DNA from: JAUSIF01 sp040901465
GTDB taxonomy: Bacteria; Pseudomonadota; Alphaproteobacteria; Rhizobiales; Xanthobacteraceae
NCBI GenBank assembly: GCA_040901465.1
Contig: JBBDYN010000028.1
Span: 248,001 to 312,000 of the forward strand
Reading direction: 5' to 3'
DNA length: 64,000 nucleotides
Shown here one piece after another: positions 32,566 to 41,366 of the stretch. The notes under the pieces are model-generated. The model saw nothing but the letters and a program-made list of their open reading frames with translations. It was not told the origin of the DNA and did not search any database. Both the position numbers and the translations under genes were made by a program. Positions within the stretch are counted from its first letter, which is position 1. The number at the start of each line of letters is the position of its first letter.

Positions 32566-34911
32566 ATGGCGAAAGCATCCCCTGGCGCCAAGTGGCGTCC
32601 GCGTGTCGAAGACGAAAATCTCGTGCGCGGCCTCGGCCGCTTCATGGCCGATGCGCCCGAGCCGGGCCAGGGCATCGGCTATTTCGTGCGCTCGCCGCAC
32701 GCCTTCGCCCGCATCCGCTCGATCGACGTAGAGGCGGCCCGCAAGGCGCCGGGCGTGTTCGGCGTTGTCACCGCGGCGGACATGGAGGCCGCGGGCGTCA
32801 CCAACATCGCCCTCGTGCTGCCGATGAAGGACCGCACGGGCAAGATGATGTCCATTCCCGCGCGGCCTTCGCTCGCCGGCGACCGCGTGCTGCATGTGGG
32901 ACAGCCGGTCGCGCTTGTGGTCGCGGACTCGCTCGCGCGTGCGCAAGACGCGGCCGAACAGGTCATCATCGAGTACGAGGAATTGCCCGCGGTTGCCGAC
33001 GTGCGCGATGCCGCCGCACCCAATGCGCCGCAGCTTTGGCCGGATGCGCCGAACAATATCGCGATCGACTGGATCGGCCCCGATCCCGACGGCGAGGCGC
33101 AGCATCGCGAAGTCGAGCGGATTTTCGCCGGCGCGCACAAGATCGCCCGCGTCGAGGTCCTGAACCAGCGCATCTGCGCCGTCACCATGGAGCCGCGCGG
33201 CGCGACCGCGAGCTACGACGCGAAGCAGGATCACTACACGCTGCGCGGCTGCACCCAGGGCGTCGGCTCCCTGCGCGACGGTCTCGTTCAGGTCATGGGC
33301 GTGAAGCCCGAGCGGATGCGCGTCACGGCTGACGACGTCGGCGGCGCATTCGGATTGAAAACGCCGACCTATCCGGAATATCCGGCACTCCTCGTCGCGG
33401 CGAAGAAACTTGGCCGGCCGGTGCATTGGATGTCCTCGCGCGCGGAGTCGTTCGAGAGCGACAATCACGCGCGCGACGCCTTTTCCGAGGCCGAGCTCGC
33501 GCTCGACAAGGAGGGCCGCTTCCTCGCGCTCCGCATTCGCCATCTCGTCGGCATGGGCGCGTTCCTCGCGCCGGTCGGCCCGCAGATCGGCGTGATCAGC
33601 TTCACGCGCTGCCTGCCCGGCATGTACGCGATTCCGCATATCGCTCTTGAGACGCGCTGTGTCTACGCGAACACGCTTCCCACCGGCCCTTACCGCGGCG
33701 CTGGCCGGCCCGAAGCGAATTACGTGATGGAGCGTCTGGTCGCGGAGGCCGCGCGCATCTCGGGGATCGATCCAGTCGAGTTGCGCCGGAAAAATCTCAT
33801 CCCGTCGTCGGCGATGCCGTTCAAGACGCCGGTCGGCAACGTCTATGACAGCGGCGACTTCGAGCCGATCCTCGATCGCGCGCTGGAATTGTCCGGCTAC
33901 GGCGACTTCAAGAAGCGCCGCGCCGACGCCAAGCGCCGCGGCCGGCTGCGCGGGATCGGCATTTCCTGCTTCCTCGAGCATTCCGGCGCGATGCCGGTCG
34001 AGGGCACGGCGTTCGTGTTCCGCGCCGACAACACCCTCGAATTCCGCCTCAACGTGCATTCGACGGGGCAGGGGCACGCTACCGTGTTCGGCCGCCTGAT
34101 CGCCGAGCGGCTGGGCATCCAGCCGGAGGAGGTCGTGCATCGCCACGGCGATTCCGACTTTGCCATTCCCGGCTACGCGTCGGTCGGCTCGCGCAGCGCC
34201 ATGACCGCGGGACACGCGATCGTGCGCGCGATCGACGCCGTGATCGCCAAGGGCGAGAAAATCGCCGCGATCGTGCTGGAAGCCGACGAGGCGAAGGTCG
34301 ACTATCGCAACGGCGCGTTCGAAGTGTCCGGCACGAACCGGCGCGTGCCGCTGTTCGACCTCGCGAAAAAGGGGCGCGACCTCGTCGCGCGCGGCGTGAT
34401 TGAGGAGGGGCTCGACACGGCGGTGAAGACCGAAACGCCGCAGACCTTCCCGAACGGCTGCCACATCGCCGAAGTCGAGATCGATCCCGATACCGGCAAG
34501 GTCGCGGTTGTCGCCTACACCGCCGTCGACGATTGCGGCAACGTTCTCGACCACACCATCGTCGAGGGCCAGGTGCAGGGCGGCGTGGTGCAGGGGCTCG
34601 GCCAGGCGTTGCTCGAGCAGACTGTCTATGACCGCGAGACCGGCCAGCTCATTACGGGTTCGTTCATGGATTACGCGATGCCCCACGCCGACGAAGTGCC
34701 CGATGTGATCGGCGAAGTGATGCCGGTGCCGGCGACGACCAATCCGCTCGGTGTGAAGGGCGTCGGCGAAGCCGGAACGACCGCTTCGCTCGCTGCCATC
34801 ATGAACGCGATCGCCGACGCGATCCCGGGGCCCGCGGGCGCCAAGATGGACATGCCCGCAACGCCGGAGAAAGTCTGGCGCGCGTGTCGGGAAGCGGCCA
34901 CCAAGGATTGA
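32566..34911 (+). CDS. Molybdenum hydroxylase large subunit (form II CoxL / XdhB-like)
   Basis: A 781-residue molybdopterin-cytosine-dinucleotide-type subunit of the xanthine dehydrogenase/CO dehydrogenase family. Conserved segments are GRFMADAPEPG near the start, VGQPVALVVAD, DDVGGAFGLKT, the active-site loop TGPYRGAGRPEA, GQGHATVF and GVKGVGEAGT with the catalytic glutamate. The loop matches form II (AYRGAGR), not the VAYRCSFR of true CO dehydrogenase, so the substrate is probably an aldehyde or aromatic compound. The medium (FAD) and small (Fe-S) subunits are not in the window. Confidence 0.9.
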   Translation: MAKASPGAKWRPRVEDENLVRGLGRFMADAPEPGQGIGYFVRSPHAFARIRSIDVEAARKAPGVFGVVTAADMEAAGVTNIALVLPMKDRTGKMMSIPARPSLAGDRVLHVGQPVALVVADSLARAQDAAEQVIIEYEELPAVADVRDAAAPNAPQLWPDAPNNIAIDWIGPDPDGEAQHREVERIFAGAHKIARVEVLNQRICAVTMEPRGATASYDAKQDHYTLRGCTQGVGSLRDGLVQVMGVKPERMRVTADDVGGAFGLKTPTYPEYPALLVAAKKLGRPVHWMSSRAESFESDNHARDAFSEAELALDKEGRFLALRIRHLVGMGAFLAPVGPQIGVISFTRCLPGMYAIPHIALETRCVYANTLPTGPYRGAGRPEANYVMERLVAEAARISGIDPVELRRKNLIPSSAMPFKTPVGNVYDSGDFEPILDRALELSGYGDFKKRRADAKRRGRLRGIGISCFLEHSGAMPVEGTAFVFRADNTLEFRLNVHSTGQGHATVFGRLIAERLGIQPEEVVHRHGDSDFAIPGYASVGSRSAMTAGHAIVRAIDAVIAKGEKIAAIVLEADEAKVDYRNGAFEVSGTNRRVPLFDLAKKGRDLVARGVIEEGLDTAVKTETPQTFPNGCHIAEVEIDPDTGKVAVVAYTAVDDCGNVLDHTIVEGQVQGGVVQGLGQALLEQTVYDRETGQLITGSFMDYAMPHADEVPDVIGEVMPVPATTNPLGVKGVGEAGTTASLAAIMNAIADAIPGPAGAKMDMPATPEKVWRACREAATKD

Positions 34912-34920
34912 TCTATTTAC

Positions 34921-35088
34921 GTCATTCCGGCCGCGCGTAGCGCGGCGAGAGTTCTTCTTCATCCCTCCCCCTGAAGGGGGAGGGTCGACCGCCGGAGCGA
35001 AGCGACGGCGGGCGGGGTGGGGTCGCTTGCCGGATCGCGATGACCCGGTTCACTTCGCTCGCCACCCTCCCCGCATGCGGGGGAGGGA
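34921..35088. repeat. Composite palindromic intergenic repeat
   Basis: Starts GTCATTCCGG and holds two G/C hairpins: CCCTCCCCC-TGAA-GGGGGAGGG (34963-34984) and CCCTCCCCGCATGCGGGGGAGGG (35066-35088). Between them is the stretch GGTCGACCGCCGGAGCGAAG. This wording is familiar from rhizobial chromosomes. It separates two convergent genes. Confidence 0.75.
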
Positions 35089-35097
35089 AAGAGCGGA

Positions 35098-36165
35098 TCA
35101 ACCGCCCCGCGCACCCAGCTGCTCCGCCATCCAGTCCGCGCTCTGCACGCGCCAGCGGTAGCCGCGGTTGTTGGCGATGTGATTGCCGTCCTCGACGATC
35201 ATCAATTCCACCGGCCCCTTGACCTCGCGTGCGAGCCGCTCCGAGTGCTGCCAGGGTATGATGCGGTCGAGCTTTCCGGTCACGATGAAAAGCGGACAAG
35301 TGATCTTGTCCGCGACCCCCTTGAGCGACAACGTCGCCGCGGCCCGCTTCGCGTCGTCGATCGTCGCGGATTTCGAGCGCACGCGGAACGCCTCGCGCGT
35401 GAGCGTCGGCAGGCCGTCCCAGCATTCGCTGAAGTCGTAGGGTCCCGCGAGCGCGATACAGGCCTTGACGCGCGGCTCGAAGGCGGCCGCGCGCGGCGCG
35501 TAGTAGCCGCCGAGGCTGACACCCCACAGCCCGATTTTTGCCGTATCGAGATCGCGTCGCGTCTGGACGAAATCCACGACCGCTTTGACCGCCACTTCAT
35601 AGTCGCCGCGGATGCCGAAGTCGTACTCGCCTTCGCCCTGACCCGGCCCGTCGAAGCAGAGCGTCGCGATCCCGCGCGCGAGAAACGGACGCTCGTAGGC
35701 GTCGGTCTCCTCCTTCGTCGAATCGAGCCCGCACGCCATCGCCATCACCGGCGGACGCTCGACGCCTACGGGCTTGCGCAGGATGCCGTAGAGCTTCTTG
35801 CCCTCGTAGGGAATTTCCACTCGCTCGCCATGCGGCTGCAGATAGGGAAGTGCCAAGCGCTTGCACTCGACCGCCTTCATATGCGCGGACTTCATCTGCG
35901 GGATGTCGTGCACGAACAGGAATTTTCCGAAATGATAATAGACACCCGCGCGATTGAGATGCTCGCCCGCGCTGAGAAATTTTTTCTTTGCGAGCGACTC
36001 GCGACCCATCTGCTCGTGCAGGCCCGCGCGCTCCGACCAGGCGCGGCACCAGTCGTCCCACGACGCGATCGACGCCGTCACCTCCTCGAAGTCGGTGAGC
36101 GCAACTCCGTTCGCCACGAACCGCGGTCCCCAGTGCGAGATCGCCGACTTGACTCGTGGATCCAT
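35098..36165 (-). CDS. C-C-bond-type alpha/beta hydrolase (dihydroxypseudooxynicotine hydrolase-like)
   Basis: A 355-residue cytoplasmic alpha/beta hydrolase. The nucleophile elbow GVSLGG places Ser217; Asp300 (VTGKLDRIIP) and His329 (EDGNHIANN) complete the triad. These positions coincide with those I recall for 2,6-dihydroxypseudooxynicotine hydrolase, a C-C bond-cleaving enzyme of nicotine breakdown, and the helical N-terminal cap of about 120 residues also agrees. The ATG at 36165 gives this family length. Last gene of the nine-gene minus-strand run, 26 bases after the M23 gene. Nicotine is not implied; a related ring-cleavage product is possible. Confidence 0.82.
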   Translation of the reverse strand: MDPRVKSAISHWGPRFVANGVALTDFEEVTASIASWDDWCRAWSERAGLHEQMGRESLAKKKFLSAGEHLNRAGVYYHFGKFLFVHDIPQMKSAHMKAVECKRLALPYLQPHGERVEIPYEGKKLYGILRKPVGVERPPVMAMACGLDSTKEETDAYERPFLARGIATLCFDGPGQGEGEYDFGIRGDYEVAVKAVVDFVQTRRDLDTAKIGLWGVSLGGYYAPRAAAFEPRVKACIALAGPYDFSECWDGLPTLTREAFRVRSKSATIDDAKRAAATLSLKGVADKITCPLFIVTGKLDRIIPWQHSERLAREVKGPVELMIVEDGNHIANNRGYRWRVQSADWMAEQLGARGG

Positions 36166-36191
36166 CTTCACGCTGCCCGCTGCATTGTCGG

Positions 36192-37055
36192 TTAGCGCGC
36201 CGCGCAGGCCACCGGCCAGACGAGTCGCGCGGACGGCGGCCGCATCGCCCCGTCCCTGCCGACGTGGGCGACGGCCACGCGTTTGCGGTCCGCGGGCAGG
36301 GAGCCGACGTCGCCGGGCGCGCGCAATCCGCTGACATAGGCGGCGAGCGGGTCGATGAACTGCGGCGAGTTGGTCGAGACGAGCGAGCCTACAATCTTGT
36401 AGTCGCCCGATGTGCCGGCGATCGTGGTCCAATGCAGGTGCGGATAGCCGGCCGCCCCGTAGTGACCCCCCGCGGTGCCGCTCCGACCGGAGTTGCCCAC
36501 GGGTTGCCCCGCCCGCACGGCAGCGCCGGGCGCGAGCCCGGGCAACTCACGGAAATGCTGATACTTGGAGTAGACCCAGAATGGCAGGCCAGTGTCGTCC
36601 GGCGCGTGCTGCAGCCACAGATAGATGCCCTCGGCCTGCCGGCCTTCTCCCTTGTGCACGACGCGCCCGCCGGCCGCGGCGAGCAACGGCGTACCTTCCG
36701 CGAGACTGATGTCGATGCCGCCATGCAGGCCGCCGAACCGATCGGCTGGGCGCCGGCTCCCGTCGTACCGCGTCGTCGAGGCGAACGGCGAAGCGACCGG
36801 CGGGCAGCGCACCCCCGGATCGAATACGGCAACGATCCCGCTCGCGCGGATGCTCAACCGTCCCTCCGTGCCGGCGGACGCACCGTTACTCGTCGAGGGC
36901 TCGGAGGCAGGCCCGCCCCCCTTGAAGCCCTTCAGCCCGCCCTTTTTCTCGCCGCCCTTGAATCCCTTCTGCGCGGACGCCGGCGCTGCGGCGAGACCGA
37001 GCAAGAGCAATGTCAGGAGCGCGGCCGAGCCGCATCGATTCAAAATCGTCATCAT
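36192..37055 (-). CDS. M23-family (LytM) metallopeptidase
   Basis: A 287-residue exported protein with signal peptide (residues 1-28, ending APASAQ). A Gly/Lys/Phe-rich repeat (KGFKGG twice) follows, then an M23 domain. The zinc motif is HGGIDIS (H and D ligands) with the third ligand in YPHLHW. M23 enzymes cut peptidoglycan cross-links. It sits between ABC permease genes and a hydrolase, 12 bases from the permease stop, an odd place for a wall enzyme. Confidence 0.87.
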   Translation of the reverse strand: MMTILNRCGSAALLTLLLLGLAAAPASAQKGFKGGEKKGGLKGFKGGGPASEPSTSNGASAGTEGRLSIRASGIVAVFDPGVRCPPVASPFASTTRYDGSRRPADRFGGLHGGIDISLAEGTPLLAAAGGRVVHKGEGRQAEGIYLWLQHAPDDTGLPFWVYSKYQHFRELPGLAPGAAVRAGQPVGNSGRSGTAGGHYGAAGYPHLHWTTIAGTSGDYKIVGSLVSTNSPQFIDPLAAYVSGLRAPGDVGSLPADRKRVAVAHVGRDGAMRPPSARLVWPVACAAR

Positions 37056-37067
37056 CGTGAAGGTCCG

Positions 37068-37877
37068 TTATTCGCGCGCCTCGTCGCGCCGATACCACGG
37101 CAACAGCCGCCGCGTGCCGTTCGACAGCAGCAGCTCGAACAGCACGCCGACGATCGCGAGCATCGCCACCGCCACGAACGCCTCGCTGTGCTTGAACGTG
37201 CGCGCGTTGTAGAGGATGTAAAAGCCGAGCCCGGGGATCGCCGCGTAGAACTCGGCGACGACGGCTCCGATCAGCGCGCGGCCGGCCGCGAGCTTCAGCC
37301 CGGCAAGTAGATAGGGTACGGACGACGGCAGCACCACGTCGAACAGCCGCGACCAGCCCGAACCGCGGAACGCGCGCGACACTTCGATATATTCCGGCGG
37401 CACTGCGCGTGCGCCGTCCGAAACGTTGATGATGATCGCAAAGACCGCCGCGAACACGACGGTCGCGAGCCGCGCATCGCCGGTATAACCGAAATACAAG
37501 GTGAGCAGGGGCAGGATCGCCACCATGGGCATGGCGAACAGCCCGCTCACGTACAGCTGCAGGAACCGCTCGACGACCGGCATGCGCCCGATCGCGAGCC
37601 CGATCACGGTGCCGAGCGCAACCGCGATTGCGAGTCCTTGCACGACGGCGCCAAGTGTCGCGCCTGCCGCCTGCCATAACGCGGGATCCATCAGCACGCT
37701 CGGAAACACTGCGACGATACGGCTCGGGCGCGCCACGAACGCCGGCGCCCACACCCGCACCGTGAATTCCCAGATTGCGACGATGGCGACGCCGGCGACG
37801 ATGCGCGCGGCAACCTCCGGGCTGATCCAGGCCCGCCACCCGGCGCGTGACGCGCGCGTCAGTGCAAAATCGCTCAT
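37068..37877 (-). CDS. NitT/TauT-type ABC transporter permease (second)
   Basis: A 269-residue inner-membrane permease with about six helices. The cytoplasmic coupling loop reads YIEVSRAFRGSGWSRLFDVVLPSSVPYLLAGLKLAAG, the usual SsuC/TauC pattern. The ATG at 37877 overlaps the stop of the preceding permease by four bases. It works with the other permease, ATPase and binding protein of this operon; no substrate motif is visible. Confidence 0.88.
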   Translation of the reverse strand: MSDFALTRASRAGWRAWISPEVAARIVAGVAIVAIWEFTVRVWAPAFVARPSRIVAVFPSVLMDPALWQAAGATLGAVVQGLAIAVALGTVIGLAIGRMPVVERFLQLYVSGLFAMPMVAILPLLTLYFGYTGDARLATVVFAAVFAIIINVSDGARAVPPEYIEVSRAFRGSGWSRLFDVVLPSSVPYLLAGLKLAAGRALIGAVVAEFYAAIPGLGFYILYNARTFKHSEAFVAVAMLAIVGVLFELLLSNGTRRLLPWYRRDEARE

Positions 37878-38641
37878 CGCTGCAACCCCCGCCACGCCGC
37901 GAAATAGTTCTCCAGCGCGCGGCCGATACCCATCAGCACGACGCCCAGAATGGTCACGACCAGGATCGAGCCGTAGAGCCCTGGCACGTCGAAGTCGCGC
38001 TCGCTCTGCATGATGAGGAGCCCAATACCCGTGCCCGACAGGAAGAACTCGCCTACGATCAGGCCGACTAGGCCGCGGCCGATGCCCTGGCGGATTCCGG
38101 TCATGGCGTAGGGCAGGGTGTAGGGGATCAGGAGGTCGCGCCACACGCCCCACTCACCCGAGCGGAACGAGCGCGCGACTTCGAGCATCTCGGGCTTCAG
38201 GCTGCGCGCGCCTTCGACCGTGTTGTAGAGCACCGAGAAGAACGCGAACAGGAACACGACGAGCGCCTTCGGCGCAAAGCCGAACCCCATCATCGACATG
38301 ATGAACGGAATGAGCGCCACCATCGGCGTCGCGTAGAGCACCATGATGTAGCTCTCGAGCCCGATGCGCAGGAGCCGCACCCGCGCAAGCAGGAGCCCGA
38401 TGCCGACGCCGACCACGATCGCAGCGCCAAGGCCCGTGAAATACACGAGCATGGAGCTGCGCAACGCGTTCCAGAGCGCGCCGGTCTGGATGAAGTGGGC
38501 GATGCCGCCGATCGTCGCCGTGAACGACGCGAGGAACGCTGGACTCGTCTGGCTAGCGACGGCTTGCCAGAGCAGCGCGCCCAGCGCGAGCGCAACCAGA
38601 TAGGTCGCATAGCGCGACCGCAGCAAATTGCCGGCCCGCAT
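37874..38641 (-). CDS. NitT/TauT-type ABC transporter permease (first)
   Basis: A 255-residue permease with about six helices and the coupling loop MLEVARSFRSGEWGVWRDLLIPYTLPYAMTG. It differs clearly from its partner, so the importer probably uses a permease heterodimer, as in several pyrimidine, riboflavin and aromatic-acid importers of Rhizobiales. The ATG at 38641 is chosen over an in-frame start 17 codons upstream that lacks a membrane-protein N-terminus. Confidence 0.88.
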   Translation of the reverse strand: MRAGNLLRSRYATYLVALALGALLWQAVASQTSPAFLASFTATIGGIAHFIQTGALWNALRSSMLVYFTGLGAAIVVGVGIGLLLARVRLLRIGLESYIMVLYATPMVALIPFIMSMMGFGFAPKALVVFLFAFFSVLYNTVEGARSLKPEMLEVARSFRSGEWGVWRDLLIPYTLPYAMTGIRQGIGRGLVGLIVGEFFLSGTGIGLLIMQSERDFDVPGLYGSILVVTILGVVLMGIGRALENYFAAWRGLQR

Positions 38642-38699
38642 GAGTATTCCTCGCCGCGTTATCGCCGGACCTGACCCCGCGATGACGCGCATACTTCAA

Positions 38700-39692
38700 T
38701 TACTTCACCAGTTTGACTGCTTCTTCGTAGACGCTGAGATCGACCACGTTGCCGTACGGCACCGGGTCGCCCTTGATGTTGCCGACGCGCTTCTGCGTGG
38801 CGATGATCGAATCGACGTTCTCCTTCTTGAGTCCGTGCCCGTGCGGCCAGAACTCCATCGGGACATACTGTTGGATCGCCCACTTGGCGTCGGGTTCGCT
38901 GCGGCTTGTCGGCGCCGCGGCCTTGGCGACAGCGTCCATGTTCTTCGGATCGCGGATGAATCGCTCAGCCTCGATATAGGCGGCGACCACTTTCACGAGG
39001 TCGGCGCGTTTCTCCGCCACGAGCTTCTTGGTCGTGACCAGCGCGAGATAGTGGTTGATCTTCTGCACGTCGTTGATGTCGACGATCTTGATCACCTTCT
39101 TCTTGGATTCGCGTTCGATGATCGGTACGTCGTCGATGTGCAGCACGCCGAGGGGAATCTGGCCGGAAATCATGGCCGTCAGCACGTTGGCGCTGAGCGG
39201 CACCTGCTGCGTCTCCTCCGCTTTCAGGTTGCACTGGCGCAGCATGACGTTGAGCGCGATCGAGCGCGCGCCCCCCAGGCTGTCGACGCCGACGGGTTTG
39301 CCTTTTGCGTCCTCGCATTTGGTGATCGCGGGATCGAGCGAGCCAATCAGCCAGTCCGGCTTCTCGTACCCGTAGATCGCCACGAGCCCGACATCTGGAT
39401 TGTTGGAAACCATCGTCACGATGAGCGGCGAGGGCGACATGGAAAGCTGGATATTGCCCGAGGCCACGGCGCGTGCGGCCGCGGCGCCGCTGTCGAACGG
39501 TCTGAGCGCGACGTTTACGCCGTGCTTCTTGAAGAAGCCCTGCTGTTCCGCGACATAGGCTTGCGTGTTCACGAACACCGGCGGGATGCCGGGGAGCCCG
39601 ATCGTATAGACGTCCTGCGCCGCCGCCGCGCCGGCAAAACCGCCGGCAGCGAAGGCGAGCCCCGCGACGAATAGGCGACATGTGTGCTTCAT
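38700..39692 (-). CDS. SsuA/NMT1-type periplasmic binding protein
   Basis: A 330-residue exported protein with signal peptide (residues 1-25, ending GAAAAQ). The mature part has DVYTIGLPGIPPVFVNTQAYVAEQQGFFKKHGVNV, typical of NMT1/ThiY-like binding proteins, which bind pyrimidines, sulfonates, nitrate or aromatic compounds. The ligand cannot be read from sequence. It stands 58 bases upstream of the first permease. Confidence 0.87.
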   Translation of the reverse strand: MKHTCRLFVAGLAFAAGGFAGAAAAQDVYTIGLPGIPPVFVNTQAYVAEQQGFFKKHGVNVALRPFDSGAAAARAVASGNIQLSMSPSPLIVTMVSNNPDVGLVAIYGYEKPDWLIGSLDPAITKCEDAKGKPVGVDSLGGARSIALNVMLRQCNLKAEETQQVPLSANVLTAMISGQIPLGVLHIDDVPIIERESKKKVIKIVDINDVQKINHYLALVTTKKLVAEKRADLVKVVAAYIEAERFIRDPKNMDAVAKAAAPTSRSEPDAKWAIQQYVPMEFWPHGHGLKKENVDSIIATQKRVGNIKGDPVPYGNVVDLSVYEEAVKLVK

Positions 39693-39754
39693 TTGTTTTC
39701 CTTCCGTTCCTTCGTTTCTCGTTCCGGCGTTTCTCGTTCTTCGGCGCGACGGCC

Positions 39755-40594
39755 TCAGCGCTGCAATTGCAACTCCGCCGCCCTCGCTTCGTCCATCAAG
39801 GTCGTCCAGACATGCTCGCGCAATTGCGCGAAGTTCGGATGCGTCAGCGTCGCGCGGCTGCGTGGATGCGGTAGGTCGACGTCGATCACCTCGAACACGC
39901 TGGCTGGCCGGCCCTTCAGCACCGCGACGCGGTGGCCCATCAGCACCGCCTCTTCGATCGAGTGGGTGACGAACACCATGCTGGTCGGCCGAAGCTGCCA
40001 GATGCGCAGCAACTCAAACTGCAGAATTTCGCGCGTCTGCGCGTCGACGGCTGCGAATGGCTCGTCCATCAAGAGCACGCTCGGCTCGATCGCGAGCGCG
40101 CGCGCGAGGCCGCAGCGCTGCTGCATGCCGCCGGAGAGCTGATAGGGATAGGCGTTTTCGAATCCGCCGAGGCCCACGAGCTTGATGAAGCGCGGCACGC
40201 GCTCGTTGATCTCGGCCTTGGAGAGGCCGGCGAGCCTGAGCCCATAGGCCACGTTCGCAAACACGGTCTTCCACGGAAACAATCCGAACTGCTGGAACAC
40301 CATGGCGACGCCGGGAGGCGGCGCGATGACCTCCGTGCCGCCGATCTCGACCTTGCCGCCGGTCGGAGAAATGAGTCCGTCGATGCAACGAAGCAGCGTG
40401 GTCTTGCCGCAGCCGCTCGCGCCGACGACCGCCACGATCTCCCGGTCGCCGACGTCGAGATTGACGTCGCGAAACACTTCGAGCGCGCCGAAGCGTTTGC
40501 CGAGTTCCTGGATGCGAATGCGCGCGTTGACGTTGGCCGGGCGATCCGTGCGCCTCGGCCCGTCGATCGCGGCGCTCGCGGCCGAGGCGTTCAC
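39755..40594 (-). CDS. NitT/TauT-type ABC transporter ATP-binding protein
   Basis: A 279-residue ATPase. Walker A is GASGCGKTT near residue 60, the Q-loop FQQFGLFPWKT, the ABC signature LSGGMQQR and Walker B VLLMDEPFAAVD, followed by the switch histidine in VFVTHS. It powers the importer encoded downstream. Three bases separate it from the CMD-family gene, so transcription is surely shared. Confidence 0.93.
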   Translation of the reverse strand: MNASAASAAIDGPRRTDRPANVNARIRIQELGKRFGALEVFRDVNLDVGDREIVAVVGASGCGKTTLLRCIDGLISPTGGKVEIGGTEVIAPPPGVAMVFQQFGLFPWKTVFANVAYGLRLAGLSKAEINERVPRFIKLVGLGGFENAYPYQLSGGMQQRCGLARALAIEPSVLLMDEPFAAVDAQTREILQFELLRIWQLRPTSMVFVTHSIEEAVLMGHRVAVLKGRPASVFEVIDVDLPHPRSRATLTHPNFAQLREHVWTTLMDEARAAELQLQR

Positions 40595-40597
40595 GAA

Positions 40598-41260
40598 TTA
40601 CTCCGCGGCGTCAGTCTGCACGGGCGCCGTCGACTTGCGCGCCCAGTAGTTCGGATCGGCCTTGGCGCGTTTCAGCGCGTCTTCGGACTCAAAACCGGGT
40701 GCCATCGAGCCGCTCTCGCCGGCGAGCACCTGATGATGCTCGATGTCGAGGATACGCAGCCATCGCTGCTGGCCCATGGTCACCGCGATGAAGTAGCCGA
40801 TCTCGACGAGCTCTGGCTCCGAGAAATGCTTGTGAAGCCGCGCCCAGAATTTGTCGTCGGTCTGCAAGTCCCAAGTGATCGCCTCGGCGTAGGAGAGCAC
40901 GGCTTTCTGCTTTTCGCTGTAGCGTGTCGAGGACTCGAAATTGATGAGATCGCGCACATCGTCTTCGGCGACACCGGATTTTGCCGCCTTGATCGAACGC
41001 TGGTTGCCGCAGAATTCGCACAGCACCGAGCGCGACACGTAGAGCCGGCACAGTTCCTTGATCGCGTGATCGGCGACGCCGGTATGGAAGACATCGCGCC
41101 AGGAATTGGCGAACGACCAGAACACCGCCGGCACATGCGCGCGCACCGCCTGGCTCTCGGGCCGCGGCGTTCCCTCGCGCCGGCAGCGATCGAGTTCGGC
41201 GAGCATGGCCGGATCCTTGATCGTGGCCGGCTCGACGTAGGAAATGCGGGGTTTCTTCAT
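40598..41260 (-). CDS. Carboxymuconolactone decarboxylase (AhpD-like) family protein
   Basis: A 220-residue protein of the CMD/AhpD fold. The redox-type motif CEFC lies in SRSVLCEFCGNQRS, and LSYAEAITWD and VEIGYFIAVTMGQQRWL are family segments. AhpD has a histidine four residues after the second cysteine, but here that position is arginine, so peroxidase-reductant activity is doubtful. The ATG at 41260 follows AGGAAACGCC. The context points to ring-compound breakdown or disposal of a reactive intermediate. Confidence 0.82.
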   Translation of the reverse strand: MKKPRISYVEPATIKDPAMLAELDRCRREGTPRPESQAVRAHVPAVFWSFANSWRDVFHTGVADHAIKELCRLYVSRSVLCEFCGNQRSIKAAKSGVAEDDVRDLINFESSTRYSEKQKAVLSYAEAITWDLQTDDKFWARLHKHFSEPELVEIGYFIAVTMGQQRWLRILDIEHHQVLAGESGSMAPGFESEDALKRAKADPNYWARKSTAPVQTDAAE

Positions 41261-41366
41261 GGCGTTTCCTCCGCGCACGCGCGTTCCTGCCGCCGCAGCG
41301 GCACGCGCCTATTCGATTGGACGGCATGTTGGCCCATCGCCGGAGGCGGATCAACGGGCCGAATGG

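Noticed and set aside
32566..34911. Aerobic CO dehydrogenase (form I CoxL)
   Set aside because: The active-site loop is PYRGAGR, not VAYRCSFR, and CoxM and CoxS are absent, so CO oxidation is not supported.
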